From Clavibacter sp. VKM Ac-2873 (GTDB lineage Bacteria; Actinomycetota; Actinomycetes; Actinomycetales; Microbacteriaceae), in NCBI RefSeq assembly GCF_015351075.1, contig NZ_JADKRS010000001.1, positions 1,364,001 to 1,428,000 on the forward strand: 64,000 bases of DNA, written 5' to 3'. The notes below the pieces were generated by a model that saw only the letters and a program-made list of their open reading frames with translations, was not told the origin of the DNA and did not search any database. Shown one piece after another: positions 32,445 to 40,491 of this stretch (within the stretch, counting starts at the first letter, position 1; the number at the start of each line of letters is the position of its first letter). Made by a program: the position numbers and the translations under genes.

Positions 32445-34010
32445 CTACTGCGGCGGGTGCGCCGGGTCGTAGACCCGGGTGGTCGGGATGTCGGCGTACC
32501 CGCCGAGCCCCCCGTCCCCGTAGCCCCGGTCGAGCTCCGAGGTGTCGCCGTCGAAGTCGAGCTTCACGGTCGGCCCGAGCGTCCCGCCGCGGCGGAAGGA
32601 CTCCTTCGTGCCGACGGCGTCGATGAACGACTCCACCAGCCCGCCCGGCAGGATGTAGCTCGAGTACGCCTGGAACGCGCCCGGCGTCTGGTTGTAGTCG
32701 GGGGCGTACGCGGTGCCGCCCGCGTAGTTGAGGTTCGTCGGGTTGACGAGCACCATTCCGGATCCGCCGTTCATGGGCTTGTAGTCGCTCCGCAGGCCGT
32801 TCCCCACGAAGCCGTAGACGCCCTCGGGCCCGTCGAGGCCCGTCGCGAAGGTCGACCGGTGGCTGATCGTGAACAGGTAGTGCTTGCCGTTCTCGATCAC
32901 CACCTCGGGCCGCTCGGTCTGGTCGGTCACGCAGGCGGACTCGAGCAGCGGATCCAGGTAGTGCCACTTCGTGAGGTCCGCGTCGTCCGCGACCGCCAAG
33001 CCGATGGACGCCATCTGGTAGTTCGCGCCGCTCGCCGTCACCTCCTTCGGGTCCTCGGCCGCCGGATCCCCCTTCCGGTAGCCGAGGTCGGTGGCGTCGC
33101 ACTCCTGCTCGCCGCGCTTCCCCGCGACGTTGGCCTCGAACACCATGTACGTCTTGCCGGGATGCTCCGGATCCGTGAACGTGAACGGGTCGCGGAAGTT
33201 GGTGGACCAGTTCTGCTCGTTGGTCTGGTACCTCTGCCCGTCGGGGCGCAGGAGCGGCGTCACCGTCTCGAAGCCGGCGGTCTTGACCGCGCCGTCGACC
33301 TTCTCGATGCGCCCCTGGCTGAGCGAGATCACCGGGTCGGCGGGCTTCACGTCCTGCCCCTTGTCGTCGCGGTAGAACGCCACGTCGGTGAAGAAGAGCT
33401 TGACCGTGCCGTCGGCCATGATCCGCGCGGAGCCCGACCACTCGGCCTGCTGCGAGAACGACTGGTCGGGGAAGATCCCGTCCGTGACCCCGTCCTCGAA
33501 CACGTTCCCCTGGTAGGTCCAGCCGCCGTTCTCGGGCCGCTGCTCCGTCGGGATCCCGGTGGGCCGCGTGAAGTAGCCGATCTTGGCGTACGTGTGCCGG
33601 TCGTCGAACGACAGGGTGCGCGGGGCGGTGAGCGCGAAGATCACGTCATAGCCGTCGACGCTGTAGGTCTGGCCCGACGCGTCCGTGAGCGGCCAGGTGT
33701 CCCAGACGTACACCTGGTCGGTCATCGTCGGGAAGTCCTGCGGCACCTGGGGCATCGTGAGCGCCTCGGGCATGGAGTTCTGCCGGGGCGGCGCGGTCGG
33801 GTCGGACAGCTTCGCGATCTGCTTGGCGTCCGCCCGGGTCCAGTGGGCCGTGAAGTCGTCCTCCGGCGCGTACGCCTCCTGGGTGTGGACGGCGGGCCGA
33901 GGCGGCGTCGTGCCCGCGGCCTGGGCGGATCCGCCGGCGAGCAGCGCGGACGCCACCACCAGGGTCGCCGCAGCGGACGCGGACAGCCCGCGTCTGATTC
34001 TCTTGGTCAC
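32445..34010 (-). CDS. Levansucrase-type glycoside hydrolase family 68 protein
   Basis: A 521-aa secreted enzyme that transfers fructose from sucrose to a growing fructan. The signal peptide (about residues 1-32) ends in GGSAQAAG. The five-bladed propeller shows the nucleophile Asp104 in VYVWDTWPL, the transition-state stabiliser in FRDPFTF and the acid/base Glu in DQTERPEVVIE. Late motifs include NLNYAGGTAYAPDYNQTPG. Fructan type (levan or inulin) cannot be settled by eye. GTG 34010 gives a normal signal peptide. It is divergent from a GH32 gene, so synthesis and breakdown of the polymer may be regulated together. Confidence 0.92.
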   Translation of the reverse strand: MTKRIRRGLSASAAATLVVASALLAGGSAQAAGTTPPRPAVHTQEAYAPEDDFTAHWTRADAKQIAKLSDPTAPPRQNSMPEALTMPQVPQDFPTMTDQVYVWDTWPLTDASGQTYSVDGYDVIFALTAPRTLSFDDRHTYAKIGYFTRPTGIPTEQRPENGGWTYQGNVFEDGVTDGIFPDQSFSQQAEWSGSARIMADGTVKLFFTDVAFYRDDKGQDVKPADPVISLSQGRIEKVDGAVKTAGFETVTPLLRPDGQRYQTNEQNWSTNFRDPFTFTDPEHPGKTYMVFEANVAGKRGEQECDATDLGYRKGDPAAEDPKEVTASGANYQMASIGLAVADDADLTKWHYLDPLLESACVTDQTERPEVVIENGKHYLFTISHRSTFATGLDGPEGVYGFVGNGLRSDYKPMNGGSGMVLVNPTNLNYAGGTAYAPDYNQTPGAFQAYSSYILPGGLVESFIDAVGTKESFRRGGTLGPTVKLDFDGDTSELDRGYGDGGLGGYADIPTTRVYDPAHPPQ

Positions 34011-34264
34011 CTGTTCTCACTCTCGTTCTCGTATCGACAAGACCGATCGCGACGCGCGGTGCACGCTCCCCCGGACGGCGAGCCTAGGGGCGGAGGCGCC
34101 CCCGGACGGGGTCGGCGACCGATCCCGGGCGTGTCTCCCGGGAGGGGTGGACGCGACCCCGTCGAGCCGGTACCGTCGCTGGTCGGTCGTGCGGCGGTGC
34201 ATGCTCTCCCGCTCCGCTCCGCCACCCGTCTGCCCCGATCGCCCACCGCGAGGAGACCGACGAG

Positions 34265-35905
34265 ATGACCGCTCCCCCGTCGCGCCCGCCTGCCGCCGGC
34301 GTCGCGTCACGACGGCGCGACCGCATCCGCTCGCTGGCCCGCCGGCACCGCCGCGCCCTCCTCGCCGGCGTCGCGATCCTCCTGGTCGCCGCCCTCGTCG
34401 TCGCCGTGCGCGGCATCACGGGCGCCGACCGCGGGCCGGTCGCGCCCCCGCCGCCCGCGCCCCGGGCCGCCGCCGACGGCATCCACATCCGCCCGTCGGG
34501 CGAGTTCATGAACGACCCGCAGCGCCCCTTCCTGCTCGACGGCGTCTGGCACGCCTACGCGCTCGTCAACGTCGACCACCCGGGCGGCAACGGATCCGCG
34601 TGGCGCCACTACACGTCCGCCGACCTGGTCACGTGGCACGACGAGGGCATCGCCGTCGACAAGTACGACACCCCGCTCGGCGACGCGGAGACCGGCAGCG
34701 TCGTGGTCGACACCACGGACACGTCCGGCCTCGGCGCGGGCACGGTGATCGCGATCCTCACGCAGCAGTCCGACGGCGTGCAGCGGCAGTCCCTCTACTA
34801 CTCCACCGACGGCGGCTACCGGTTCCAGCCCTACGCGGGCAATCCCGTCCTGGACAACCCGGGCGGCCCCGACTTCCGCGACCCGAAGGTGGTGTGGGAC
34901 GGCGAGCACGGCAGGTGGAGCATGGCGCTCGCGGAGGGCCGCCGCGTCGGCTTCTACACGTCGCCCGACCTCATCCACTGGACCTACCGCTCCGACTTCG
35001 CGCGCGACGACCTCGGCACGCTCGAGACCCCGGATGTCTTCCCCATCGCCAGCGCGGACGCTCCGGGCCGCGTCCGCTGGGTCCTCGGCGTCGGCGCGAA
35101 CGGCGCGGGCCAGGGCCGCGGCACGGGGTACGCGTACTGGGTCGGCGACTTCGACGGCGAGCGCTTCACGACCGAGGACGACGCGCCCCGCTGGCTCGAC
35201 CAGGGCGCCGACCTCTACGCGGGTGTCACCTGGGCGGATCCGACCGACGGCGCCACGCCCACCCGCCGCTACGCGATGGGCTGGACGAGCAGCTGGGACT
35301 ACGCGGACCGCCTGCCGCTGCGGGACGGCGGCGCGGGCGGCGGCCAGTCGCTGGTGCGCGAGCTGCGGCTGGTGGCCGACGGCGCGGGGTGGGCGCTGCG
35401 CTCGGCACCCCTCGACGCCCTCGCCGCCCGCGAGGGCGATGCCCGGGACATCCCGGACGCGCGCGTCGACGCCGCGACCCGGCTCGGGGACGCGCCGCGC
35501 GGCCCCTCGCGCCTCCGCCTGACGCTCACGCCCGACCCCGCGGATCCCGCGCGCGAGGCCCGCGTGCGCCTCGCCTCGCCCGAGGGCGGCACCGTCACGG
35601 TCGGCTACGACGCGGCCAGGCGCCAGGCGTTCGTCGTGCGCGACGACGACCCGGACGGGATCATGCCCGACGCCTACGACCGGCCCGCGACCGCGCCGCT
35701 GCCCGACGCGGCGCCGGCGGATCCGGTGACCCTGGACCTCGTCCTCGACGACCGCACGCTGGAGGCCTTCGTCGACGGCGACGCGGCCGTCCTGACGACC
35801 GCGACGGTCGGCACGCTCGACGGCGCGGGCCTCTCCGTGGAGGGCGTGGACGGCACGACGCGCGTGACCGACGCGAGCTGGGCGCCGTTCGACGTCGGGC
35901 GCTGA
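34265..35905 (+). CDS. Membrane-anchored glycoside hydrolase family 32 protein (levanase/fructosidase type)
   Basis: A 546-aa enzyme. A basic N-terminus and a single helix (about 31-49, RALLAGVAILLVAALVVAVRG) without a clear cleavage site suggest a membrane anchor with the catalytic part outside. The propeller has the nucleophile Asp84 in FMNDPQRPF (a variant of the usual NDPNG), FRDPKVVWD, and the acid/base Glu in LETPDVFPI. The C-terminal beta-sandwich of GH32 covers about 400-540 (LDLVLDDRTLEAFVDGD). It should hydrolyse fructans or sucrose. The 254-bp divergent region to the levansucrase gene presumably holds both promoters. Confidence 0.88.
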   Translation: MTAPPSRPPAAGVASRRRDRIRSLARRHRRALLAGVAILLVAALVVAVRGITGADRGPVAPPPPAPRAAADGIHIRPSGEFMNDPQRPFLLDGVWHAYALVNVDHPGGNGSAWRHYTSADLVTWHDEGIAVDKYDTPLGDAETGSVVVDTTDTSGLGAGTVIAILTQQSDGVQRQSLYYSTDGGYRFQPYAGNPVLDNPGGPDFRDPKVVWDGEHGRWSMALAEGRRVGFYTSPDLIHWTYRSDFARDDLGTLETPDVFPIASADAPGRVRWVLGVGANGAGQGRGTGYAYWVGDFDGERFTTEDDAPRWLDQGADLYAGVTWADPTDGATPTRRYAMGWTSSWDYADRLPLRDGGAGGGQSLVRELRLVADGAGWALRSAPLDALAAREGDARDIPDARVDAATRLGDAPRGPSRLRLTLTPDPADPAREARVRLASPEGGTVTVGYDAARRQAFVVRDDDPDGIMPDAYDRPATAPLPDAAPADPVTLDLVLDDRTLEAFVDGDAAVLTTATVGTLDGAGLSVEGVDGTTRVTDASWAPFDVGR

Positions 35906-35960
35906 TCACGGGCGGAGCCGATGCGGGCGCGCTCGCGGTGGCGATGCGGCCGCAGCCGGA

Positions 35961-36422
35961 TCAGGCCGCGGCCTCGTCCTCCGCGAGCGCGCCCGTGAGC
36001 CGCCCCACCACGTCGTCGAGCGCGTCGCGGAGCGCCTCGAGCTCGGCGACGGTCATGCCGGTGCGCGCCGCGGCCCGCGCGGGCACGTCCAGCGCACGCC
36101 CGCGGAGCTCACGGCCGGCGTCCGTGAGGGAGACCACGACGACGCGCTCGTCCACGGTGCTCCTGGCCCGGTCGACGAACCCGGCGCCCTGGAGCCGCTT
36201 GAGCAGCGGGGTGATCGTCGCCGGCTCGAGCTGCAGGGTGGATCCGAGGTCCGAGACCGAGCGGTCGTCCCGCTCCCAGAGCGCCAGCATCACGAGGTAC
36301 TGCGTGTGCGTGAGGCCGAGCGGCTCGAGGATCGGCCGGTAGACGGCCACCACGGTGCGGGCGGCGACCACCGCCTGGAAGCAGACCTGGCTCTCGAGCG
36401 CCAGCGGATCCGTCGTCGTCAT
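35961..36422 (-). CDS. OhrR-like MarR family regulator
   Basis: A 153-aa repressor closely resembling OhrR. The N-terminal ESQVCFQAVVAARTVVAVYRPIL places a Cys at residue 14 and a Tyr at about residue 28, where OhrR has its peroxide-sensing Cys and Tyr. The winged helix has THTQYLVMLALWERDD, LEPATITPLLKRLQGAGFVDR and the wing RSTVDERVVVVSLTDAG. It therefore probably senses organic hydroperoxides by Cys oxidation. No ohr gene is adjacent. The upstream gene on the same strand is a VOC protein, 66 bp away, which may be a target. A gaggagg site precedes ATG 36422. Confidence 0.85.
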   Translation of the reverse strand: MTTTDPLALESQVCFQAVVAARTVVAVYRPILEPLGLTHTQYLVMLALWERDDRSVSDLGSTLQLEPATITPLLKRLQGAGFVDRARSTVDERVVVVSLTDAGRELRGRALDVPARAAARTGMTVAELEALRDALDDVVGRLTGALAEDEAAA

Positions 36423-36488
36423 CGCGTCCTCCTCGGCCGGTGCGGTGCGCGGTTCGGCACTAGGGGAAATTGTAGGCGCGCGCGCGGA

Positions 36489-36956
36489 TCAGCCCGCGGC
36501 GACGAGCTCCACGTTGATGTCGTCGGGGTCCTGCACGGAGAGGATCGACATGCCCGTGGGGAAGTCCATGACCTCGCCGTGGGCGATGCCGCGCTCCTCG
36601 AACAGCGCGGCCGCGCGCACGAGGTCGTCGCGCGACCCCACCTGGAGGCTCACGTGGTCGAGCCCGCGGGACGCGGGGTCGATCGCGGCGCCGTCGCCTG
36701 CGGCCCCGCCGTCGGAGATGGGGCGGAGGCCGAACAGCTGCGAGCCGACGCCGTAGATGACGCCGCCGAAGTACTGCGCGGGATCCTCGCGCACGGCCGC
36801 GTCGCCCGGGTCGCCCTCGCTCACGATGGCGGGGGTGAGGCCCAGCACGCCCTCGTAGAAGGCGCGCGAGCGGCCCAGGTCGGTCACGGAGATGCGCACG
36901 TGGTGCACGCCCGTGATGCTGTCCAGGGGAGCGGTGGTCGTGGTGTCGTCGGTCAT
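36489..36956 (-). CDS. VOC (glyoxalase/dioxygenase superfamily) protein
   Basis: A 155-aa vicinal-oxygen-chelate protein with two beta-alpha-beta-beta-beta modules: ITGVHHVRISVTDLGRSRAFYEGVLGL and LDHVSLQVGSRDDLVRAAALFEERGI. Candidate metal ligands are the His in HHVRI, the His in LDHVSL and the Glu in NVELVAAG, as in ring-cleaving dioxygenases and glyoxalases. The substrate is unknown. The start at 36956 has TAGCGT 6 nt upstream. It precedes the OhrR-like gene in the same direction. Confidence 0.85.
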   Translation of the reverse strand: MTDDTTTTAPLDSITGVHHVRISVTDLGRSRAFYEGVLGLTPAIVSEGDPGDAAVREDPAQYFGGVIYGVGSQLFGLRPISDGGAAGDGAAIDPASRGLDHVSLQVGSRDDLVRAAALFEERGIAHGEVMDFPTGMSILSVQDPDDINVELVAAG

Positions 36957-36962
36957 GCTCCG

Positions 36963-36968
36963 ACGCTA
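36963..36968 (-). promoter_or_regulatory. -10 hexamer TAGCGT of the VOC gene, leaderless spacing
   Basis: On the minus strand TAGCGT is followed by 6 nt and ATG 36956. Confidence 0.5.
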
Positions 36969-37054
36969 GGACGGTCGGCGCCCGGCGTCCGGGGCCGCTT
37001 CGGTTTCCGACCACGGGCTCCCGCTGGAGCCCCGACGGGGCGGCCTCCCGCGGG

Positions 37055-38008
37055 TCAGTCGTGCAGGTCGATGCCCCAGGTGCCGGACCACTCGGATCCG
37101 GGGGCGAGCGTGATCAGCCCGTCGCCCGAGTTGAACGCGTCGGCCGGCGCCGTCATCGGCTCGACCGCGACGGCCCACACGTGGCCGTCGGCGACGGGGT
37201 ACCACGGCGTGACGAAGACCTGCCAGTAGGTGAACTCGCCGTCGGCCCAGATCTCGGTGCGCCGGCCGTCGGGCGCCTGCACGCCGTGGCGGGTGACGCC
37301 GTCGACCACGCGGGCGTCGGCCCACGCGTCGTCGAGCTGGGCGTCGCGGACGCGCACGCCCTGGCGCAGGTCGAACCGCGTGCCGTCGACCGGCGCCTGG
37401 ACGCCCGTGGGGTTCAGGCGCACGGGATCCACCTCGATGTGGGTGGGCGCGTCGACGACGACCTCGAGGTCCTCGGTGGGCACGTCCCCCACGCGGAGGA
37501 AGGGGTGCGTTCCGACGGCGACGGGGGCGTCAGCCGACCCGACGTTGCGGATCACGTGCGTGACGCGGACTCCCTGGCCGGTGAGCTCGTAGCGCACGCT
37601 CGTCTCGAGGGCGAAGGGGTAGCCGCGCTGGGGGTGGACGTCGGCGGCGAGCGTCACGGAGACGTCGTCGCGCTCCACGAGGCGGTACGGCGCGTGCTGG
37701 AGCAGCCCGTGGATCGCGTTCTCGCGGTCGACCTCGGTGATGTCGAGCTGGTGGGTGACGCCGTCCTGCTCCCAGATGCCGTCGCGGATCCGGTTGGGCC
37801 AGGGCGCGAGCACGACGCCGCTGCAGAAGGGGGGCCGCGCCTGGTCCGGGTAGGACTGGACGAGGTCGGTGCCGTCGACCTGGAGCACGCGGAGCGCGGC
37901 GCCGACCTCGGCGACGACGATCCGCTGGGTGCGGCCGTCCACCTCCGCGAGGAGCTCGTGCTGCTGGCCGGTGGGGAGGCGGGGTACGTACGTCACGTCG
38001 TCGGGCAC
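37055..38008 (-). CDS. Aldose 1-epimerase family protein
   Basis: A 317-aa protein that would interconvert alpha and beta anomers of a hexose. The beta-supersandwich has the substrate-binding region VVLAPWPNRIRDGIW, the catalytic His in NAIHGLLQHAPYRLVE and the second His in VGTHPFLRVGD; the base is probably a Glu in the C-terminal AVEPMTAPADAFNSGDGLITLAPGS segment. GTG 38008 is supported by TAGGCT 6 nt upstream. It is divergent from a DsbA-like gene with 75 bp between. Confidence 0.88.
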   Translation of the reverse strand: MPDDVTYVPRLPTGQQHELLAEVDGRTQRIVVAEVGAALRVLQVDGTDLVQSYPDQARPPFCSGVVLAPWPNRIRDGIWEQDGVTHQLDITEVDRENAIHGLLQHAPYRLVERDDVSVTLAADVHPQRGYPFALETSVRYELTGQGVRVTHVIRNVGSADAPVAVGTHPFLRVGDVPTEDLEVVVDAPTHIEVDPVRLNPTGVQAPVDGTRFDLRQGVRVRDAQLDDAWADARVVDGVTRHGVQAPDGRRTEIWADGEFTYWQVFVTPWYPVADGHVWAVAVEPMTAPADAFNSGDGLITLAPGSEWSGTWGIDLHD

Positions 38009-38014
38009 GCGCCG

Positions 38015-38020
38015 AGCCTA
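38015..38020 (-). promoter_or_regulatory. -10 hexamer TAGGCT of the aldose epimerase gene, leaderless spacing
   Basis: On the minus strand TAGGCT is followed by 6 nt and GTG 38008. It faces the oppositely directed leaderless promoter at 38071-38076. Confidence 0.5.
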
Positions 38021-38070
38021 TCCATACGCGCCACTGTGGCGCCTCCCAGGGCCCGGGTCACGCGGATCCC

Positions 38071-38076
38071 TAGGAT
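38071..38076 (+). promoter_or_regulatory. -10 hexamer TAGGAT of the DsbA-like gene, leaderless spacing
   Basis: TAGGAT is followed by 7 nt and ATG 38084. Confidence 0.45.
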
Positions 38077-38083
38077 CATCGGC

Positions 38084-38884
38084 ATGGCCCGGCATGAGAA
38101 CGAGAAGGTACGCGCGATCCGCGAGAAGGCACGCATCGAGAGGGCCCTCGACGACCGGCGCCGCAAGCGCCGCCGCCTCATCGCCCAGTTCTCCGTCGCG
38201 GGCGGCCTCGTCATCGTCATCGCCGCCATCGCCGGCGGCGTCTACCTCCTCGGGCAGTCCCAGTCGGCGAGCGCCGCGGGACCCTCGCAGGACACGACCG
38301 CGGCGCTGTCCACGGGCGACCAGGTGCGCATCGCGACCGAGCCCACCGGCGTGAGCGTCGGCGCGGCGGACGCCCCCGTGACCATGGACGTGTTCGAGGA
38401 CTACTCGTGCCCCCACTGCGCGCAGTACGAGGCCGAGACCGGCCCGCTGCTCGACAGGATCGCCGCCACGGGCCAGGTGCGCATCGTCTACCACCCCATC
38501 CAGATCGTCACGAAGTACGGGGTGGTCGCGGGCAGCGCCGCCGCGTGCGTGCTCGCGGAGGAGCCCGACAAGTGGCCGGCCGTGCACTCGGCCCTGTTCG
38601 ACAACCACTCGACGATCACGGACTCGTGGACCCACGCCGACTTCGTCACCTGGCTCACCTCGCAGGGCGTCACGGCGGACGCGGCGCGCACGTGCGTGGC
38701 CGAGGGGAAGTACTCGTCGTGGATCACGAGCAACACCTCCGACGCGACCTCGGCGGGCGTCACGGGCACCCCGACCCTGAGGGTCCAGGGCGACATCATC
38801 ACCACCGTCGCCGGCCAGGACCTCGTGGACGCGCTCACGAAGGCCGGCGCGGACCTGCCCCAGGGCATCGCCGCCGACAGCTGA
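38084..38884 (+). CDS. Membrane-anchored DsbA-like thioredoxin-fold protein
   Basis: A 266-aa extracytoplasmic thiol-disulfide protein. A charged cytoplasmic N-terminus (about 34 residues) is followed by one membrane helix (FSVAGGLVIVIAAIAGGVYLLG) and a DsbA-like thioredoxin_4 domain. The active site is CPHC in VFEDYSCPHCAQYEAE, the cis-Pro is in VTGTPTLRVQG, and two further Cys occur in the helical insert. It probably introduces or shuffles disulfides in secreted proteins. No partner oxidase gene is in the window. A short GGCCGGC repeat follows the gene. Confidence 0.9.
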   Translation: MARHENEKVRAIREKARIERALDDRRRKRRRLIAQFSVAGGLVIVIAAIAGGVYLLGQSQSASAAGPSQDTTAALSTGDQVRIATEPTGVSVGAADAPVTMDVFEDYSCPHCAQYEAETGPLLDRIAATGQVRIVYHPIQIVTKYGVVAGSAAACVLAEEPDKWPAVHSALFDNHSTITDSWTHADFVTWLTSQGVTADAARTCVAEGKYSSWITSNTSDATSAGVTGTPTLRVQGDIITTVAGQDLVDALTKAGADLPQGIAADS

Positions 38885-38897
38885 TCCGGCGGCCAGT

Positions 38898-38918
38898 GGC
38901 CGGCGGCCGGCGGCCGGC
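38898..38918. repeat. Three tandem copies of the 7-mer GGCCGGC
   Basis: Three perfect head-to-tail copies of GGCCGGC occupy the intergenic space between the DsbA-like and AlkA-like genes. The unit is near-palindromic, so it can fold. It may help termination or be simple slippage. Confidence 0.6.
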
Positions 38919-38949
38919 GTCCCGGCGGCGCGAGACCGCGGCCCGGCGC

Positions 38950-39915
38950 TCAGTGGGCGCGGTGGTCCTGCACCGTCATGCGCGGGCCGAAGCGCGGCTT
39001 CCGGAACCCGCTCGACTCGATGAGCCGCATCACCCGCTGACGGTGGCCGCGCCACGGCTCCAGCAGGTCGAGCATCCCGTCGTCGTCGACCGCGTGGCCC
39101 GCGAGCGCCCACCCGACCATGTCGTGCACGTGGTAGTCGCCCACGCTCACCGAGTCCGGATCCCCGTGGGCGCGCTGCGTGGTCTCCGCCGCCGTCCAGA
39201 TCCCGACCCCCGGGATCGACCGCAGCCGCCGGGTGATCTCGTCGCTCCCCCGCCCGAGCGCGAGCGTGCGCTCGAGGTCCGCCGCCGAGGTCGCGACGGC
39301 GATGAGCGTGCGCGACCGCTTCGGATCCACGCCCGCGCGGTGCCACTCCCACGACGGGATGAGGCGCCACCGCTCGGGCGACGGCAGCACGCGCATGCCC
39401 GGCGGCACGGGTCCGGGCGCGGGCTCGCCGTGCGCGAGGACCAGCTGCCGCCACGCCCGCCTGGCCTCGAGCCCGGTGACCTTCTGCTCGAGCACCGCGG
39501 ACGCCATCGCCTCGAACACGTGGTTCGTGCGCATCAGCCGGAGCGCGGGCAGGCGGCGGCGCGCGTCGCGGAGGAGCGGGTGGGCGGAGACGTCGAGGTC
39601 GGACCAGTCGTCGCCCTCGCCGAGGAGCTCCGGCACGCCGGCGATCGCCCACTCGGCGCCGGGTCCCCAGGCGCGCGCCTCGACGCCTCCGTCGGCGCGC
39701 GGATCCAGGCGGAGCGACGCGTTCCCGAGCGGCGTCCTGGCGGTGCGCCAGACGCCGACGCGGCGGGAGCCGGGCGGGGCGGCATCCCAGCGGCAGGTGG
39801 GATCCACGACGCCGCGGAACAGCGGACGCAGGAGCAGCCGGAGGTCGACCTCGCGATCGGGGAGGTAGGCGGTGCGCGCGTCGGGGGCCGTCGCCTCCAC
39901 GCCGCCCTGGTCCAT
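38950..39915 (-). CDS. DNA-3-methyladenine glycosylase II family (AlkA-like) protein
   Basis: A 321-aa HhH-GPD base-excision repair protein that would remove alkylated purines. The N-terminal ~130 residues are a divergent beta-rich domain. The glycosylase core has ASAVLEQKVTGLEARRAWRQLV, the helix-hairpin-helix LRSIPGVGIWTAAETTQRA, and the catalytic Asp in SVSVGDYHVHDMVGWAL. There is no iron-sulfur cluster Cys set. ATG 39915 has TACCCT 6 nt upstream. Confidence 0.85.
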   Translation of the reverse strand: MDQGGVEATAPDARTAYLPDREVDLRLLLRPLFRGVVDPTCRWDAAPPGSRRVGVWRTARTPLGNASLRLDPRADGGVEARAWGPGAEWAIAGVPELLGEGDDWSDLDVSAHPLLRDARRRLPALRLMRTNHVFEAMASAVLEQKVTGLEARRAWRQLVLAHGEPAPGPVPPGMRVLPSPERWRLIPSWEWHRAGVDPKRSRTLIAVATSAADLERTLALGRGSDEITRRLRSIPGVGIWTAAETTQRAHGDPDSVSVGDYHVHDMVGWALAGHAVDDDGMLDLLEPWRGHRQRVMRLIESSGFRKPRFGPRMTVQDHRAH

Positions 39916-39921
39916 CCCCTC

Positions 39922-39927
39922 AGGGTA
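39922..39927 (-). promoter_or_regulatory. -10 hexamer TACCCT of the AlkA-like gene, leaderless spacing
   Basis: On the minus strand TACCCT is followed by 6 nt and ATG 39915. Confidence 0.45.
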
Positions 39928-39967
39928 CGCACGGCCGCCGACCCTCTCCGGCCGGGCCCGGCGCGCG

Positions 39968-39973
39968 TAGCGT
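39968..39973 (+). promoter_or_regulatory. -10 hexamer TAGCGT of the pyridoxamine-oxidase-like gene, leaderless spacing
   Basis: TAGCGT is followed by 7 nt and ATG 39981. Confidence 0.45.
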
Positions 39974-39980
39974 CGGCCGC

Positions 39981-40481
39981 ATGACCGACACCACGAACGA
40001 CCACCAGGACGACCGCGAGCGCGTCGCCGAGCTCGTGAAGAGCGCCCGCATCGCGCTGCTCACCACCGTCAACGCGCACGGCCAGCTCGTGAGCCGCCCG
40101 CTCGCCAGCCAGGAGCGCGACTTCGACGGCGACCTCTGGTTCTTCACGCAGGACCCGAGCGACAAGACCGCCGAGATCCGCGCGAACGACCAGGTGAACG
40201 TGTCGCTGCAGTCCGGCGACGGGTTCCTCTCCATCGCGGGCACGGCCGAGGTCACCCGCGACCGCGCGCGCATCGACGAGCTGTGGTCGACGGGCGCCGA
40301 GGCGTGGTTCGAGGACGGCAAGGACGACCCGACGGTCGCGCTGATCCGCGTGCACGCCGACGCCGCCGAGTACTGGTACCAGGACACCCCGAAGCCGATC
40401 GCGCTCATCAAGTACGCCAAGGCCGCGATCACGGGCGAGCGCCCGAAGGACGTCGGCGAGCACGGGACCGTCGAGCTCTGA
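39981..40481 (+). CDS. Pyridoxamine 5'-phosphate oxidase family protein (general stress protein 26-like)
   Basis: A 166-aa split-barrel flavin-binding protein. Features are ELVKSARIALLTTVNAHGQLVSRPLASQE, LWFFTQDPSDKTAEIRANDQVNVSLQ and FLSIAGTAEVTRDRARIDELW, then LIRVHADAAEYWYQD. This pattern matches bacterial stress-response PNPOx-like proteins and not the vitamin B6 enzyme. Its substrate is unknown. It ends 10 bp from the convergent kinase gene. Confidence 0.88.
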   Translation: MTDTTNDHQDDRERVAELVKSARIALLTTVNAHGQLVSRPLASQERDFDGDLWFFTQDPSDKTAEIRANDQVNVSLQSGDGFLSIAGTAEVTRDRARIDELWSTGAEAWFEDGKDDPTVALIRVHADAAEYWYQDTPKPIALIKYAKAAITGERPKDVGEHGTVEL

Positions 40482-40491
40482 CCCGTCCCCG

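Noticed and set aside
36440-36475. OhrR operator (TACAATT-AATTGTA type) around aattgta
   Set aside because: Only one half-site (AATTGTA) is visible; the opposite half is missing.
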